Shown here: positions 6,204 to 15,493 of the stretch, piece after piece
How the letters are laid out: every line of letters starts with the position of its first letter
How positions within the stretch are numbered: position 1 is the stretch's first letter
NCBI RefSeq assembly: GCF_029846715.1
Contig: NZ_JARVWW010000002.1
Span: 334,450-398,449 of the forward strand
Source of the DNA: Bradyrhizobium nivariense
Lineage (GTDB): Bacteria > Pseudomonadota > Alphaproteobacteria > Rhizobiales > Xanthobacteraceae
Length of the DNA stretch: 64,000 bases
Reading direction: 5' to 3'
The notes under the pieces: generated by a model
Told to the model about the DNA's origin: nothing
Seen by the model: only the letters and a program-made list of their open reading frames with translations
Database searches by the model: none
Translations under genes and position numbers: made by a program

Positions 6204-8723
6204 CTAGAAGTTGGGCCCGAGCGCGATCTTGGTGATCGTGCCGTTCCTGACACCGATCCGCCATTCCGCCGAGCCGTTGGCGAACTGGGCGATGTAGATG
6301 TCGCTATCGAGCACGGTGACGCCGCGGAACGAGACCGCACGTAGCGCGCCAAGCTTCGCCAGGATCGCCTGGTCGAACGGAAGCTGCTGGCGCGTGACGT
6401 CGGCGACCTCCGACGTCATGTGCTCGTAGTCGGGCTGTCCCTTGCCGACGCCCGAGATATAGCGGCGTAGCATCTCCTCGCCATTGGCGATCGGAACGGC
6501 GCGGCGCGCGGCGCGCCCCGGCTTTGCGCCGAGGCTCAAAGCCTCGACATTGTGGAAGCGCGTCTGCCGGCCCGGCACCAGGACCTCGAGGCATCGCCCC
6601 GACTTGTCGGCGATCACCCAGGGATTGTTCACGGTGGTCGTGGCAGCCCAGCTCATGTTGGGCCTGACTACGCTCTGGGACTTGCGATTGCCGTCGGCAT
6701 CGAGATTGAAGACCCGGATGTCGTCGCCCATCTCGTTGTAGACCATGATCCGGATCGGCGAGGTGCCGGCGCGGCCGCGCACATTCGCCTCCTCGGCGCA
6801 GGAGACGATGCCGCCGAGCTCGTCATTGCCGTCGGCCCGGAAGATGACATCGCCGGCCTTGCCGTCGGGCTCGAGCAGCAGGCGGAATTCCGCCGTGCCG
6901 TTCTCGAACTTGGCGCCATAGATGTCGTAGCCGCCGGGCCCGACGCCGCGGAAGAACAGCGACTCCACCGGGCCGAGCGCAACGAACGTCGCGTGCGTCT
7001 CATCGAGCTGACGGTGGATCTTGGCGGCCAGCGGCGCACTCATCCGGTCGTAGTTCGGCGTGCCGCTGCGCAGGTCCTCGATCCCGCGCAGGATCATTTC
7101 CTTGCCGCCCGCGACCGGAACCTGCTCGCGGAAACGATCCGGGACTTCCGCGACACGACGCGCGAAGTCGGCTTCGATCGCCTGCGCCAGCGCCGCATCG
7201 ATCCGCGGCGCGAGACGGGCGCCGAAGACTGCGTTCTGGACCAGCACGCGCGAGACCTTGGCTTGGTCGTCGCGCAGGAAAATCAGGAGATTGTCGCCAT
7301 GGATCGAGAAGACGTCGGCACCCTCAGTGAGGAGCGCCGCCCGGCCCTGCACGGTTTCCTGCACCTGGAGCCGATCTCCGTCGCGGCGCACGGTGAGCAC
7401 GCGGTTCGGCGCGACCCTGTACCAGCCGACATATTGATCGAGTGATCCGGAATCGGTGGCCGCCGTCGGCATCTCGGCGATGCGAACCGCGCGGATGTCG
7501 CGGCCGTTCATGCGCAGCATCAGCTCGGCCGAGCGACGCTCCGCATCGAGCGGGAACGTGATCTCGCCGGACGAGGCGGGGTAGGACGCGCTGCCGTCAC
7601 TGCCCACCGTCAGGCGCAATTTGCGCTGCCCGGTGAGCTGGCCGTAAAGCTCGTCACCTTCGCGGAAGATCGCGAAGACCGAGGCCGGGCCCATGGCGTA
7701 GAAATTGACGAAGGGACGGTAGTGCCGGGCCGGCACCTCGCCGAGATCAGCGACGGCGGACGCAGGGGCCGGCGTGCGATAGGCGATCATGCCGGCGGAC
7801 ACGATCACGACCGGAACGATCGCGGCCGCGATCCACAGCCGCTTGCGCCAACCGACCGCGACGGGCATCGCGGCGGCCGCGATGATGCGTTCGACGCGCG
7901 CGCGCACGGTCGAGGCCCGCGCCATCGCGAGCTCGACCGGTCGCGGCTTCACGCTGCTTGCAAAATCGAGCAGGATTTCCGCGTAGGACAGCCGGTCGTC
8001 GATGACTTCGATCGCCTGCGCGTCGCTGATGATCTCGGCGAGTTCGGCAAGATGCGCAAGCTGCCACCACGAGAACGGGCTGAACCAGAACACCGCGCGG
8101 TTGAGCGCCGCGAGCAGCAAAACGTAGAAATCGCGATTGGCGACATGGGCGCCTTCATGCGCGAGCACCGCGAGGCGCTTCTTCGCGTCCCAGCCGGCGA
8201 ATTGCGGCGGCACCAGAATGGTCGAGCCGAACGTGACGGGGCCGCCGATGTCGCGGCTGACGCGCACGTCGGCGTCGATCATCTGCGGGCCCTTCATCGG
8301 CTTGGCCGCGCGCGCCAGGCGCCAGGTCAGGCCGAGGCCGATCGCAAGCCGCAGCAGCAAGAGACCGGCGACGCCGGCATAGACCACCGTGGCCACCAGC
8401 CACCAGTCGATCGAGACGATGCTTTTCACTGGCGGAGCGACGATTGCGCCGGGCGCGATCGGCAGCGCAGGCTGCGACGTCTCCAGCATCGAGATATCGG
8501 CCGGCCACAATTCATCCGATACCGGCACCGACAAGGGCAGCCGGTCGATGGTGAGCGTCGGCCAATGCATCACGAATGGCATCGCGAGCGAGGCCAAGAG
8601 CACGACGACCCACGCCGTCATGTGAACGTGTGGATTGCGCACGCGAAACAGGTTGAGACCGAACCAGACGACGCCTCCCAGCACAAAGGAGCGCAGCGCC
8701 GCCTCAGCCAGAGTTGCGATCAT
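6204..8723 (-). CDS. M56 family (BlaR1/MecR1-like) membrane metallopeptidase with novel sensor region
   Basis: An 839-residue membrane protein paired with a BlaI-type repressor. Residues 1-330 resemble the BlaR1 transducer: hydrophobic segments near 5-50 and 103-132, zinc motif HEGAH (His189, Glu190, His193) and a last membrane segment near 300-325 (WIAAAIVPVVIVSAGMIAY). In known systems the metalloprotease is activated by the outer domain and inactivates the repressor. Here the outer region is not a penicillin-binding fold: it has two DUF3471-like beta units (around YRPFVNFYAMGPASVFAIF and YVGWYRVAPNRVLTV) followed by two related repeats (GKEMILRGIEDLRSGTPNY and GEEMLRRYISGVGKGQPDY). It overlaps the repressor gene by ATGA. 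Confidence 0.8.
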   Translation of the reverse strand: MIATLAEAALRSFVLGGVVWFGLNLFRVRNPHVHMTAWVVVLLASLAMPFVMHWPTLTIDRLPLSVPVSDELWPADISMLETSQPALPIAPGAIVAPPVKSIVSIDWWLVATVVYAGVAGLLLLRLAIGLGLTWRLARAAKPMKGPQMIDADVRVSRDIGGPVTFGSTILVPPQFAGWDAKKRLAVLAHEGAHVANRDFYVLLLAALNRAVFWFSPFSWWQLAHLAELAEIISDAQAIEVIDDRLSYAEILLDFASSVKPRPVELAMARASTVRARVERIIAAAAMPVAVGWRKRLWIAAAIVPVVIVSAGMIAYRTPAPASAVADLGEVPARHYRPFVNFYAMGPASVFAIFREGDELYGQLTGQRKLRLTVGSDGSASYPASSGEITFPLDAERRSAELMLRMNGRDIRAVRIAEMPTAATDSGSLDQYVGWYRVAPNRVLTVRRDGDRLQVQETVQGRAALLTEGADVFSIHGDNLLIFLRDDQAKVSRVLVQNAVFGARLAPRIDAALAQAIEADFARRVAEVPDRFREQVPVAGGKEMILRGIEDLRSGTPNYDRMSAPLAAKIHRQLDETHATFVALGPVESLFFRGVGPGGYDIYGAKFENGTAEFRLLLEPDGKAGDVIFRADGNDELGGIVSCAEEANVRGRAGTSPIRIMVYNEMGDDIRVFNLDADGNRKSQSVVRPNMSWAATTTVNNPWVIADKSGRCLEVLVPGRQTRFHNVEALSLGAKPGRAARRAVPIANGEEMLRRYISGVGKGQPDYEHMTSEVADVTRQQLPFDQAILAKLGALRAVSFRGVTVLDSDIYIAQFANGSAEWRIGVRNGTITKIALGPNF

Positions 8724-9112
8724 TCTTTCTTCACTCCCCTCGCCTTCTTCGCCTTGGCCACCTGGTCGGCCAGCGTGCGCAATTGCTGCTGGTCGAGCAT
8801 CGCATTGTCCACCATGCCGACGAGGACCTCCTCGATCGAGCCGTTGCAGAACCAGTCGACGATGCGCTGCACCGCCTTGGCCGCAACCCGCGAGCGCTCT
8901 TCCACGGCGTGGTAGACGTAGGTGCGCCCGTCCACGGTGTGGTTAGCATAGCCTTTTTCTTCGAGCCGGCGCAGCACCGTGCGCACGGTGGATTCCTTCA
9001 GACGCCGCGACAGCCGCTCCCGCACGACCTCTGCCGTGACGGGACCATGGGCCCAAACCAATTGCATGACCTCGTGCTCGAGGTCGCCCAGTTCGGGCAA
9101 ACGATCGTCCAT
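8720..9112 (-). CDS. BlaI/MecI/CopY family transcriptional repressor
   Basis: A 130-residue winged-helix repressor of the BlaI family. The start ATG at 9112 begins MDDRLPELGDLEHEVMQLVW; upstream extension is not protein-like. The wing region has VRERLSRRLKESTVRTVLRR followed by LEEKGYANHTVDGRTYVYHAV, which is the family pattern, and the C-terminal half is the dimerisation helix bundle (VDWFCNGSIEEVLVGMVDN). Such proteins repress their own operon until cut by the partner metalloprotease, which here overlaps its stop codon. A dyad lies 30 bases before the start, and a near copy lies before the DUF1800-DUF1501 operon. Confidence 0.9.
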   Translation of the reverse strand: MDDRLPELGDLEHEVMQLVWAHGPVTAEVVRERLSRRLKESTVRTVLRRLEEKGYANHTVDGRTYVYHAVEERSRVAAKAVQRIVDWFCNGSIEEVLVGMVDNAMLDQQQLRTLADQVAKAKKARGVKKE

Positions 9113-9141
9113 GGTGGCTACCTGACGGCTTGAGTTTTCTT

Positions 9142-9163
9142 GTAACGCTACAGATCGTCGCAT
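9142..9163. promoter_or_regulatory. BlaI-like operator before blaI
   Basis: The sequence GTAACGCTACAGATCGTCGC matches the site at 6089 in 15 of the first 17 positions and also contains TGTA-N4-TACA at 9141-9152. It sits 30 bases upstream of the repressor start, where autoregulation would act. Confidence 0.5.
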
Positions 9164-9258
9164 ATACGGCCGCGCCGCGCAACGGCGTTTCCACCTGAAA
9201 TGGTATCGCCGCGCTGACCTAACGGGGGCGCGTTGCGACGCGCGAGGGCGGTGCGCTC

Positions 9259-9284
9259 CCTCTCCCGCTTGCAAGCGGGAGAGG
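9259..9284. repeat. 26-bp perfect palindrome (CCTCTCCCGCTTG half)
   Basis: A perfect inverted repeat of two 13-base halves (CCTCTCCCGCTTG and its complement) between the malic enzyme stop and blaI. The same core recurs at 38998-39019. It is part of an interspersed repeat family common in Bradyrhizobium intergenic DNA and may also act as a stem at transcript ends. Confidence 0.6.
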
Positions 9285-9330
9285 TGACCGAGCCAGCCGC
9301 CAGATCGAGTCAACCAAAAGTCATCAGGCT

Positions 9331-10983
9331 TTAGTACTTCGGCTCGTACATCTGGGACTGGACCAGGCCTTTCACGTCGTTGGGCGCAGGCCCGTCCGCG
9401 AGCCCGCGCTGATAGGCGACGTCGGCGACGGCGGCGGCGATGAGGACCGAGACCTCGCGGATGCGCGGCAGCGCCGGGTAGAGGCTGCCCTGCGCAAGAT
9501 CGTCCTTGCCGACGCAATCGGCGAGCGTATGGGCGGCCGCCATGAACATCTCGTCGGTGACGAGGCGCGAGCGGCTGGCGATGACGCCGAGGCCGACGCC
9601 GGGGAAGATGTAGGAGTTGTTGCCCTGGCGCGGCACGAAGGTGCGGCCGTTGAGCCTGACCGGATCATACGGGCTGCCGCAGGCGAACAACGCGCGGCCC
9701 TCGGTGTAGCGGTAGGCATCCTCCGCCGAACATTCGGCCTTCGAGGTCGGGTTGGAGAGCGCGAACACGATCGGCTGCTCATTGAGCTCGGCCATCGCCT
9801 TGAGCACCTCGGGCGTGAAGGCGCCGCCGACCGCGGCGACCCCGATGATCGCCGTCGGCTTCAGCGTCCTGATCGCGGTGAGGAAGTCGGCGATCGGCGC
9901 CTGGTCGGTATGGGCATAACGGAGCTTGTGACCGGACAGGCCATCCCGGCCGCTCACGACGAGGCCACGGGAATCCACCAGCCAGTTGCGGCGGAGCGCT
10001 TCCGCCTCGGAAGCACCCGCCGCCATCATGGCGGAGACCACGAGGTCGGCGATGCCGGTCGCGGCCTCGCCTGCGCCAAGGAACAGGATGCGCTGGTCCT
10101 TCAGCTTGCCGCCGTTGACGCGCAAGGCCGAGAACAGGCCGGCGAGCGCGACGGCAGCCGTACCCTGGATGTCGTCGTTGAAGACGCAGGTCTCGTCCCG
10201 ATATTTGTGCAGCAGCTTGAACGCCGAATGATTGGCGAAATCCTCGAACTGGATCAGCACGCCCGGGAACGTTTTTCGCGCGGCCACCATGAACTCGTCG
10301 ACGAAGCTGTCATAGGCCTCGCCCGTGAGCCGGCGTTCGCGCAGGCCGAGATAATAGGGGTCGTTGAGCAGCTCTTCATTGTTGGTGCCGACGTCGAGCA
10401 CGACAGGCAGGCAATGCTCGGGATGCACGCCGGCGCAGGCTGAATACAGCGAGAGCTTGCCGACCGGAATGCCCATGCCGTTGGCGCCGAGATCGCCGAG
10501 GCCGAGGATGCGCTCGCCGTCGGTCACGACGATGAGTTTTGCGGGGTTGGGCCAGTTCTTCAGAACGTCGGCGATCTGACCGCGATCGCGCGAGGAGATG
10601 AACATGCCGCGTGGCCGCTGGTAGATCAGGCCAAACTTCTGGCAGGCGAGCCCCACCGTCGGCGTGTAGATAATCGGCTGGATCTCATCGATATTGTCGA
10701 CGATGACGCGGAAGAACAGCGCCTCGTTGCGGTCATGCAGGGCATTCAGCGCGACGAATTTTTCAAGATCGGTCGGCAGCGTGCGTAGATTGGTGAGCAC
10801 ACGCTCGACCTGGGTCTCCATCGTCAGCACGCAGGGCGGCAGCAGGCCGCGCAGGCCGAGCGCATCGCGCTCCGCTTCCGTGAAGGCGGTACCCTTGTTG
10901 AGCAGGGGATCGCGCAGCAGCGCCATGCCGTGAGCGGGATCGGATGATGTCGAATGGGCGCTGACCCGAGCAGGTCTATTCAC
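9331..10983 (-). CDS. maeA: NAD(P)-dependent malic enzyme
   Basis: Oxidative decarboxylation of malate to pyruvate. At 550 residues this is the short SfcA/MaeA-type enzyme, not the rhizobial Dme/Tme type with a phosphotransacetylase tail. Motifs: YTPTVGLACQKFG, RGMFISSRDRGQ, VTDGERILGLGDLGANGMGIP (malate/metal site), QFEDFANHSAFKLLHKYR, FNDDIQGTAAVALAG and the Rossmann motif LFLGAGEAATGIADL. Near the end, FALSNPTSKAECSAEDAY and FPGVGLG are also conserved. The GTG start at 10983 follows GGGGGAA. Cofactor preference (NAD or NADP) cannot be read with certainty. It appears monocistronic. Confidence 0.93.
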   Translation of the reverse strand: MNRPARVSAHSTSSDPAHGMALLRDPLLNKGTAFTEAERDALGLRGLLPPCVLTMETQVERVLTNLRTLPTDLEKFVALNALHDRNEALFFRVIVDNIDEIQPIIYTPTVGLACQKFGLIYQRPRGMFISSRDRGQIADVLKNWPNPAKLIVVTDGERILGLGDLGANGMGIPVGKLSLYSACAGVHPEHCLPVVLDVGTNNEELLNDPYYLGLRERRLTGEAYDSFVDEFMVAARKTFPGVLIQFEDFANHSAFKLLHKYRDETCVFNDDIQGTAAVALAGLFSALRVNGGKLKDQRILFLGAGEAATGIADLVVSAMMAAGASEAEALRRNWLVDSRGLVVSGRDGLSGHKLRYAHTDQAPIADFLTAIRTLKPTAIIGVAAVGGAFTPEVLKAMAELNEQPIVFALSNPTSKAECSAEDAYRYTEGRALFACGSPYDPVRLNGRTFVPRQGNNSYIFPGVGLGVIASRSRLVTDEMFMAAAHTLADCVGKDDLAQGSLYPALPRIREVSVLIAAAVADVAYQRGLADGPAPNDVKGLVQSQMYEPKY

Positions 10984-11309
10984 GAATTCCCCCAGGGAGT
11001 TTCTTATTGAACGGCGAACATTGTCGGCCAGTGCTCACCTGAGATCAAGGACGTAGAAACTGCGGCAAGGATTGTGATCCCGCACCGCAGCGAGATTTTC
11101 GTGACAGACCGGCCGTTGTGCGCGCGAAAAGGTTAACGCCGCAAAGCTGGTCGTTCTCCTCATGGTGAGGAGCGCGTCTTCGCGCGTCTCCGGACGATGC
11201 TTTGCATCGCCGGGCGAACCATGCAAGCCATGCTCTCGCCCGCGGCGCATCCTTCGAGACGCCCGCTCCGCGGGCTCCTCAGGATGAGGGAGCGGTATGG
11301 GCGACAGCG
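10984..11309. repeat. intergenic stretch with a Bradyrhizobium-type interspersed repeat
   Basis: No gene is visible here. About 11152-11290 holds a complex inverted repeat: CTCATGGTGAGGAGCGCG at one end, GCGGAGCGGGCG-type sequence near the middle right (complement strand), and CTCCTCAGGATGAGGG at the other end. This is the widespread element often left in Bradyrhizobium intergenic regions and often mistaken for a short protein. The 160 bases next to the malic enzyme start hold its leader and no further feature I can name. Confidence 0.6.
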
Positions 11310-12308
11310 TTATTCCGCCTTGATATCGGCCGCCTTCACAATGGGCCACCATTTCTCGGTCTCGGCCTTCTGGAAAGCTCCGAGCGCCGCGGGCGTTTGC
11401 TGATCGGGCGGAGGAATCTCCTGCCCCAATTCGCCAAAACGCTGCTTGACGGAGGGATCGACAAGCACGGTGACGATGGCCGCGTTGAGCTTCGTGACGA
11501 TCTCCCTCGGCGTGCTCTTCGGCGCCCAGATGCCGTGCCAGTAGGAAATGTAGAGACCGGGCAGCCCCGCCTCGTCGACAGTCGGGATATCGGGCGCGGA
11601 GGCGAGCCGCGTCGGCGATGTCACCGCGAACGCCTTGATCGCACCGTTCTTGTATTGCGGTAGCGAGTTCGAGGCCTGGTCGAACATGATGTCGATCTGA
11701 CCGGCCACGAGGTCGATCATGGCGGGCCCCGCGCCGCGATAGGGCACGAACTGGAAGTCGGTACCGGTCCTCTCCTTGAAGAAGACACCGGCGACGTGGG
11801 CACCCGTTCCGGCGCCGGCTGTGCCGGCGGTGGCCTTGCCGGGATTGGCCTTCAGCCAGGCGATCATCTCTTTCAGGCTGTTGGCCTCGAGCGACTTCCG
11901 GCCGACGATCAGCTGCGTGCCCATCGCGATCGTCGCGACCGGCTCGAAATCGGCGATCACGTCATAGGGCAGCTTGAAGATCGCGCCGTTGAGCACATGG
12001 GTGCCCCAATGGCCGATCGTGATCGTGGTGCCGTCGGGCGTTGCGCGCGCGACGCGGGCGCCGGCGATGCTGCCGGAGGCGCCCGCCACGTTCTCAACCA
12101 CGATTGTCGTGTGCAATTCGGCGGCGATGCGTTCGGACAGGATGCGCGCCAGCGTGTCGGTCGGACCGCCCGCAGCGAACGGCACCACGAGGGTGATGGG
12201 GCGCGATGGGAATGGCTGGGCGCTGACTGGAGCGGTCCATGCTGCACCTCCGATCAAGGCGCACACGACCATCACATGGCCGCGCGATCCGGCCCACAGC
12301 CCCCGCAT
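11310..12308 (-). CDS. tripartite tricarboxylate transporter (TctC/Bug family) binding protein
   Basis: A 332-residue periplasmic binding protein of the Bug/TctC family. The ATG at 12308 follows GGTGGAGAG and opens a Sec signal peptide (MRGLWAGSRG then a hydrophobic core ending SAQPFPSRP). Family marks are ITLVVPFAAGGPTDTLAR, VVENVAGASGSIAGA, GTAGAGTGAHVAG, FVPYRGAGPAMIDLVAGQID and PDIPTVDEAGLPG. There are no TctA or TctB genes beside it, so it is an orphan receptor; the ligand is unknown, most likely a carboxylate. A second family member with its membrane partners is at 51757-55215. Confidence 0.9.
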   Translation of the reverse strand: MRGLWAGSRGHVMVVCALIGGAAWTAPVSAQPFPSRPITLVVPFAAGGPTDTLARILSERIAAELHTTIVVENVAGASGSIAGARVARATPDGTTITIGHWGTHVLNGAIFKLPYDVIADFEPVATIAMGTQLIVGRKSLEANSLKEMIAWLKANPGKATAGTAGAGTGAHVAGVFFKERTGTDFQFVPYRGAGPAMIDLVAGQIDIMFDQASNSLPQYKNGAIKAFAVTSPTRLASAPDIPTVDEAGLPGLYISYWHGIWAPKSTPREIVTKLNAAIVTVLVDPSVKQRFGELGQEIPPPDQQTPAALGAFQKAETEKWWPIVKAADIKAE

Positions 12309-12409
12309 CAGTCTCTCCACCCTTTTTGCCGCCCGCATGTTGTCAACGGGCTGGAGCCGGAGTGAACGCTGCCGGACGAGCAGAGGCAAGTCGGAATTTA
12401 GCGGAGCGA

Positions 12410-14740
12410 CTATCCTGCCGCCCGCCTTGGCGCCAAATTGGCGGCAGCATCGGCCGGCGGCGCGACGTGCATCAAGATGGTCTGGGTCGCCGATGCGACC
12501 TCGATGCCGTTCTGCTGGAAACGCTGCTTCATGCGGCGGTTGAATTCGCGCTGCACCGGCCAGCGGCCGGCCTCGGTGCAGCGGATCTGGCCGACGATCG
12601 ACACCATGGCGCCGTCGACCTTGTCGATGCCCCAGAGCTCGAGATCGCCGCGGATCAACGCGCGGAATTCCACCTCGCGGCGCATCTCGTCGACGATGTC
12701 CTTGAGGATCTGACCGGCCCGGTCGGTGTCTTCCTTGTAGGCCACGTTGACGCTGACGGACGCATTGCCGGCGCCACGGCTGGCATTGGTGATGGTCGTG
12801 ACCGCGCTGAACGGCACGATGTGCACGGCACCGTCGCCGGCACGGAGCCTGATAGTGCGGATCGAGACGTTCTCGACCACGCCTGATAGCCCGGACACGC
12901 TGACGGTGTCGCCGACCTGGACGGTGTTCTCCAGCAGCAGGAACAGGCCGGTGATGAGGTCCTGCACCAGTTTTTGCGAACCGAAACCGATGGCGATGCC
13001 GACGATGCCGGCGCCCGCCAGCAGCGGCGCGACATTGACGCCGATCTCGCTCAGCGTCGTGAGGCCGACGACGGTAGCGATCAGGCAGAGCAAGGCCGTC
13101 CGCAGCATCGGCTGGAAGGTCCGCAGCCGCGCGGCGCGGGCGTAGTGCCCGTCCCGCGACAGCGAATTGATCTGGCGGTCCAGCAGCGCGTTGCTGGCTT
13201 CCCAGATCGCCGCTGCGATGAAAACGGCGACGCCGATCGTCACCACCGCCGAGATCAGCCGGCTGCCGATCTGGCCGCCATAGAACCAGACGATGGCGTC
13301 GACGCCCCAGACTTCGAGCACGGCCACCAAGCCGATGAAGGCAATCACGCCCGAGACGATCTTGCGCAGCAGCGGCAGATAGCGGTTGGCGCGGATCTCG
13401 AGGCCCGGAAAGCGCTGGAGGATCTCCGGCTTGATGCGGAAGCCGCGGTCGATCAGGCTCAGCGTCAGCATGATGGCAACGCGCGTGATCAGCACCACCG
13501 CGACGGTGCCGACGAAATATTGCAGCAGCAGCGAATAGCCGTTGCGGATGTTCAGCGCCCACACGGCCCACAGCGCAAGGTCGAGCGCGATAGCAAGATA
13601 GTGCCAGCCGCCCGCGATGCGGTTGCGTAGTCGCGCCGCGATCCCCTGCCGGTCGGCCGGCGCACGGATGGCTTCGGCGACCTGGCGGCGGCATTGCAGG
13701 ATGATGACGACGATGAAGAGATGCACGACCAGCATCACCATGCGCAACAGCGCGGCATAGCCGGCGCGATGCAGGCCGAGCAGCAGCGCCACATTGGCAA
13801 AGGCGATGCCGGAGACGCCGACACCGACGATACGGCGCGCCCAGATCTCGATATAGGCGGCGGTTTCGGCCCTGACCGGAAACAAGCCGAACGGTCCCGC
13901 CAGCGCGCGGACTACGCAGATGAGCCCGCGCGAGAAGGCGTAAGCGTTGACGACCGCAAGGATCACGAGGCGGACGGTGGTGGGCTCGCCGATCTCCGTC
14001 CCGAGCAGCGCGGTAGCGACGCCCACAAAGACCAACACGGGTAGCAGCTCGAGCAGGAAGCGTCCCAGCACGAAGGGCAGCCGCAGCATGACCTGCCAGG
14101 CCCGCGCCAGGCTGTGGCGGCGCCTGTGCAGTTCGGGCGCCGGGGTGACATCGGCTACCGATGACGGCGGATCGGCAATCGGCAACACCTGCACCGGCAG
14201 ACGCGCGGTTTGCGGCACGCGTCCTTCCAGGAACGCGACGGGGCGCCGGATCAGACGGAAGATCACCCATTCGGCGCAGAAGGCGCAGCCGAACACCAGC
14301 GCGAGCTTCCAGGCGATCTCGATCAGGAGGTTGTAGGCCGCGGGATCGTTCGCGGTCCGCACGATCCAGTAGTAGAACGCCGGGAAGTGCGTGAGCGTCC
14401 GCGCCACGCCGGCGATCTCGCTCGAGATCTCGGCGATCTCCTCCGACACCGTGAGCAGGAGCTGCGCACCGAGGCCGTCGGCCGCGAGCGGGATCGGCGA
14501 TTTCTGCTCGGGCGCAGGTTGCTGCTGGCCGGACGCATTGGCGATCGCGCGCAGCGTGTCGATCATCTGCGCGCGCTTCTTGTCGTCCTGGAGCGTCTCC
14601 AGCGCGCGCTTGGCCTCCTCGGGCGACAACGCGGCAGCGCTATGTGCCGCCGGCGCAGGCGGCTCGGCGCGGGCGCTGGAGAGAGAAGAGATCGCGATAA
14701 AGAGCGCGGCGAGAAGCGCGGAGGCAAGCTTATGCGACAC
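12410..14740 (-). CDS. large MscS-family mechanosensitive channel protein
   Basis: A 776-residue inner-membrane protein with an MscS core at the C-terminus. I start it at GTG 14740 after AGGGAA, giving a clean Sec signal (SHKLASALLAALFIAISSLS, ending SARAEPP). Then come a periplasmic helical region (residues about 30-130) and about ten hydrophobic segments. The pore and beta domain follow: LLAGAGIVGIAIGFGSQKLV, TGLFLLLENTVQVGDTV, SIRTIRLRAGDGAVHIVPFS. This layout is that of the large MscK/YbdG/MscM-like group that relieves turgor on hypo-osmotic shock. It is downstream of nothing obvious and ends just before the TctC-like gene on the same strand. Confidence 0.88.
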   Translation of the reverse strand: MSHKLASALLAALFIAISSLSSARAEPPAPAAHSAAALSPEEAKRALETLQDDKKRAQMIDTLRAIANASGQQQPAPEQKSPIPLAADGLGAQLLLTVSEEIAEISSEIAGVARTLTHFPAFYYWIVRTANDPAAYNLLIEIAWKLALVFGCAFCAEWVIFRLIRRPVAFLEGRVPQTARLPVQVLPIADPPSSVADVTPAPELHRRRHSLARAWQVMLRLPFVLGRFLLELLPVLVFVGVATALLGTEIGEPTTVRLVILAVVNAYAFSRGLICVVRALAGPFGLFPVRAETAAYIEIWARRIVGVGVSGIAFANVALLLGLHRAGYAALLRMVMLVVHLFIVVIILQCRRQVAEAIRAPADRQGIAARLRNRIAGGWHYLAIALDLALWAVWALNIRNGYSLLLQYFVGTVAVVLITRVAIMLTLSLIDRGFRIKPEILQRFPGLEIRANRYLPLLRKIVSGVIAFIGLVAVLEVWGVDAIVWFYGGQIGSRLISAVVTIGVAVFIAAAIWEASNALLDRQINSLSRDGHYARAARLRTFQPMLRTALLCLIATVVGLTTLSEIGVNVAPLLAGAGIVGIAIGFGSQKLVQDLITGLFLLLENTVQVGDTVSVSGLSGVVENVSIRTIRLRAGDGAVHIVPFSAVTTITNASRGAGNASVSVNVAYKEDTDRAGQILKDIVDEMRREVEFRALIRGDLELWGIDKVDGAMVSIVGQIRCTEAGRWPVQREFNRRMKQRFQQNGIEVASATQTILMHVAPPADAAANLAPRRAAG

Positions 14741-15493
14741 GAGGGATTCCCTGGGAAAAATGAATGCGACGGCGGCGTCGGGACCGTCACCGCCGAAGCA
14801 CATGCATCATGTCGGATCGACGCTATTCGCCCGGGCGCTGTGTCGGAAGTTGGCCAATGAGGCGACATTGTCTTGGCATTTGCCGCGGTGCAGGAAGCGG
14901 GAACCGCGGTCTCAAGGCGGCAGGTGCAGCGACTGGAATGCAGGCACGCGCAAAATCTCTCCCGTCATTCCGGGAGTCGGCCCGGAATGACGGCGATGAG
15001 GAGGAGAGAAGCAGGATGTCAAAACGCCTGTCGCGGCGGCCTCGTCACGGCCATGCGCGTGATCGATGTAATGCACAATCGATGTGGCGATGTGGTGGAC
15101 AATACAGCGCCGGGCAGGTAGGGGCTATGCCACACTGATGCAGCCCACTAGACCTTGACCCGGCGTGCCGTTCGCGGTTTCTGCCGCTATGCGATAGTCC
15201 GAACGAGCTCCATCGCACTTAACGCGGCTGGCTCTGCGGAGGTGGTGTCATAGACCTCCCCTTGCTCTTGATGTGGACGTTGTGTGTCGCATGTTTGCGA
15301 CCGTTGCTATGCTCCTCCCGTGACACAAAACTGTCAAGCGGGATCAATCGCCCGGGTATCACATTTGAGGACGCGTTCCATCCCGCCGCGACGGATTGGC
15401 CGCAGCGGACCACGGAATAAATTCCCTCCGACAGCGTTTGCGTTGGAGAGTCCGTCCGCCTTGCCGCATTTCACGCTTTCCAGAAAGCCAGAA
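14741..15493. other. gene-poor stretch with a 12-bp stem repeat
   Basis: I see no intact gene in this 750-base stretch. 14963-14992 is a perfect hairpin (CGTCATTCCGGG, six-base loop, complement), a common dispersed element. On the minus strand around 15240-15310 a strong SD (GGGGAGG) precedes only a ten-codon frame (MTPPPQSQPR), and frames further on look like fragments of a broken gene. GGAAT-N16-CGTT at 15414-15438 is one base off the EcfG consensus and faces the broken gene at 15494. Confidence 0.45.

Noticed and set aside
11035..11352. Short protein with PHPEEPAERASRR
   Set aside because: This is the translation of a dispersed intergenic repeat, often annotated by mistake.
11310..14270. 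A 986-codon open frame on the minus strand across two genes
   Set aside because: Its first two thirds are Arg/Ala-rich shadow sequence of the MscS gene in another frame; only the TctC-like end from 12308 is real.
14963..14992. 12-bp perfect stem as a terminator
   Set aside because: No gene ends nearby on either strand and no T run follows; treated as a dispersed repeat.
15219..15413. 64-codon minus-strand frame ending MTPPPQSQPR
   Set aside because: No coherent protein; possibly the remains of a gene start, too broken to name.
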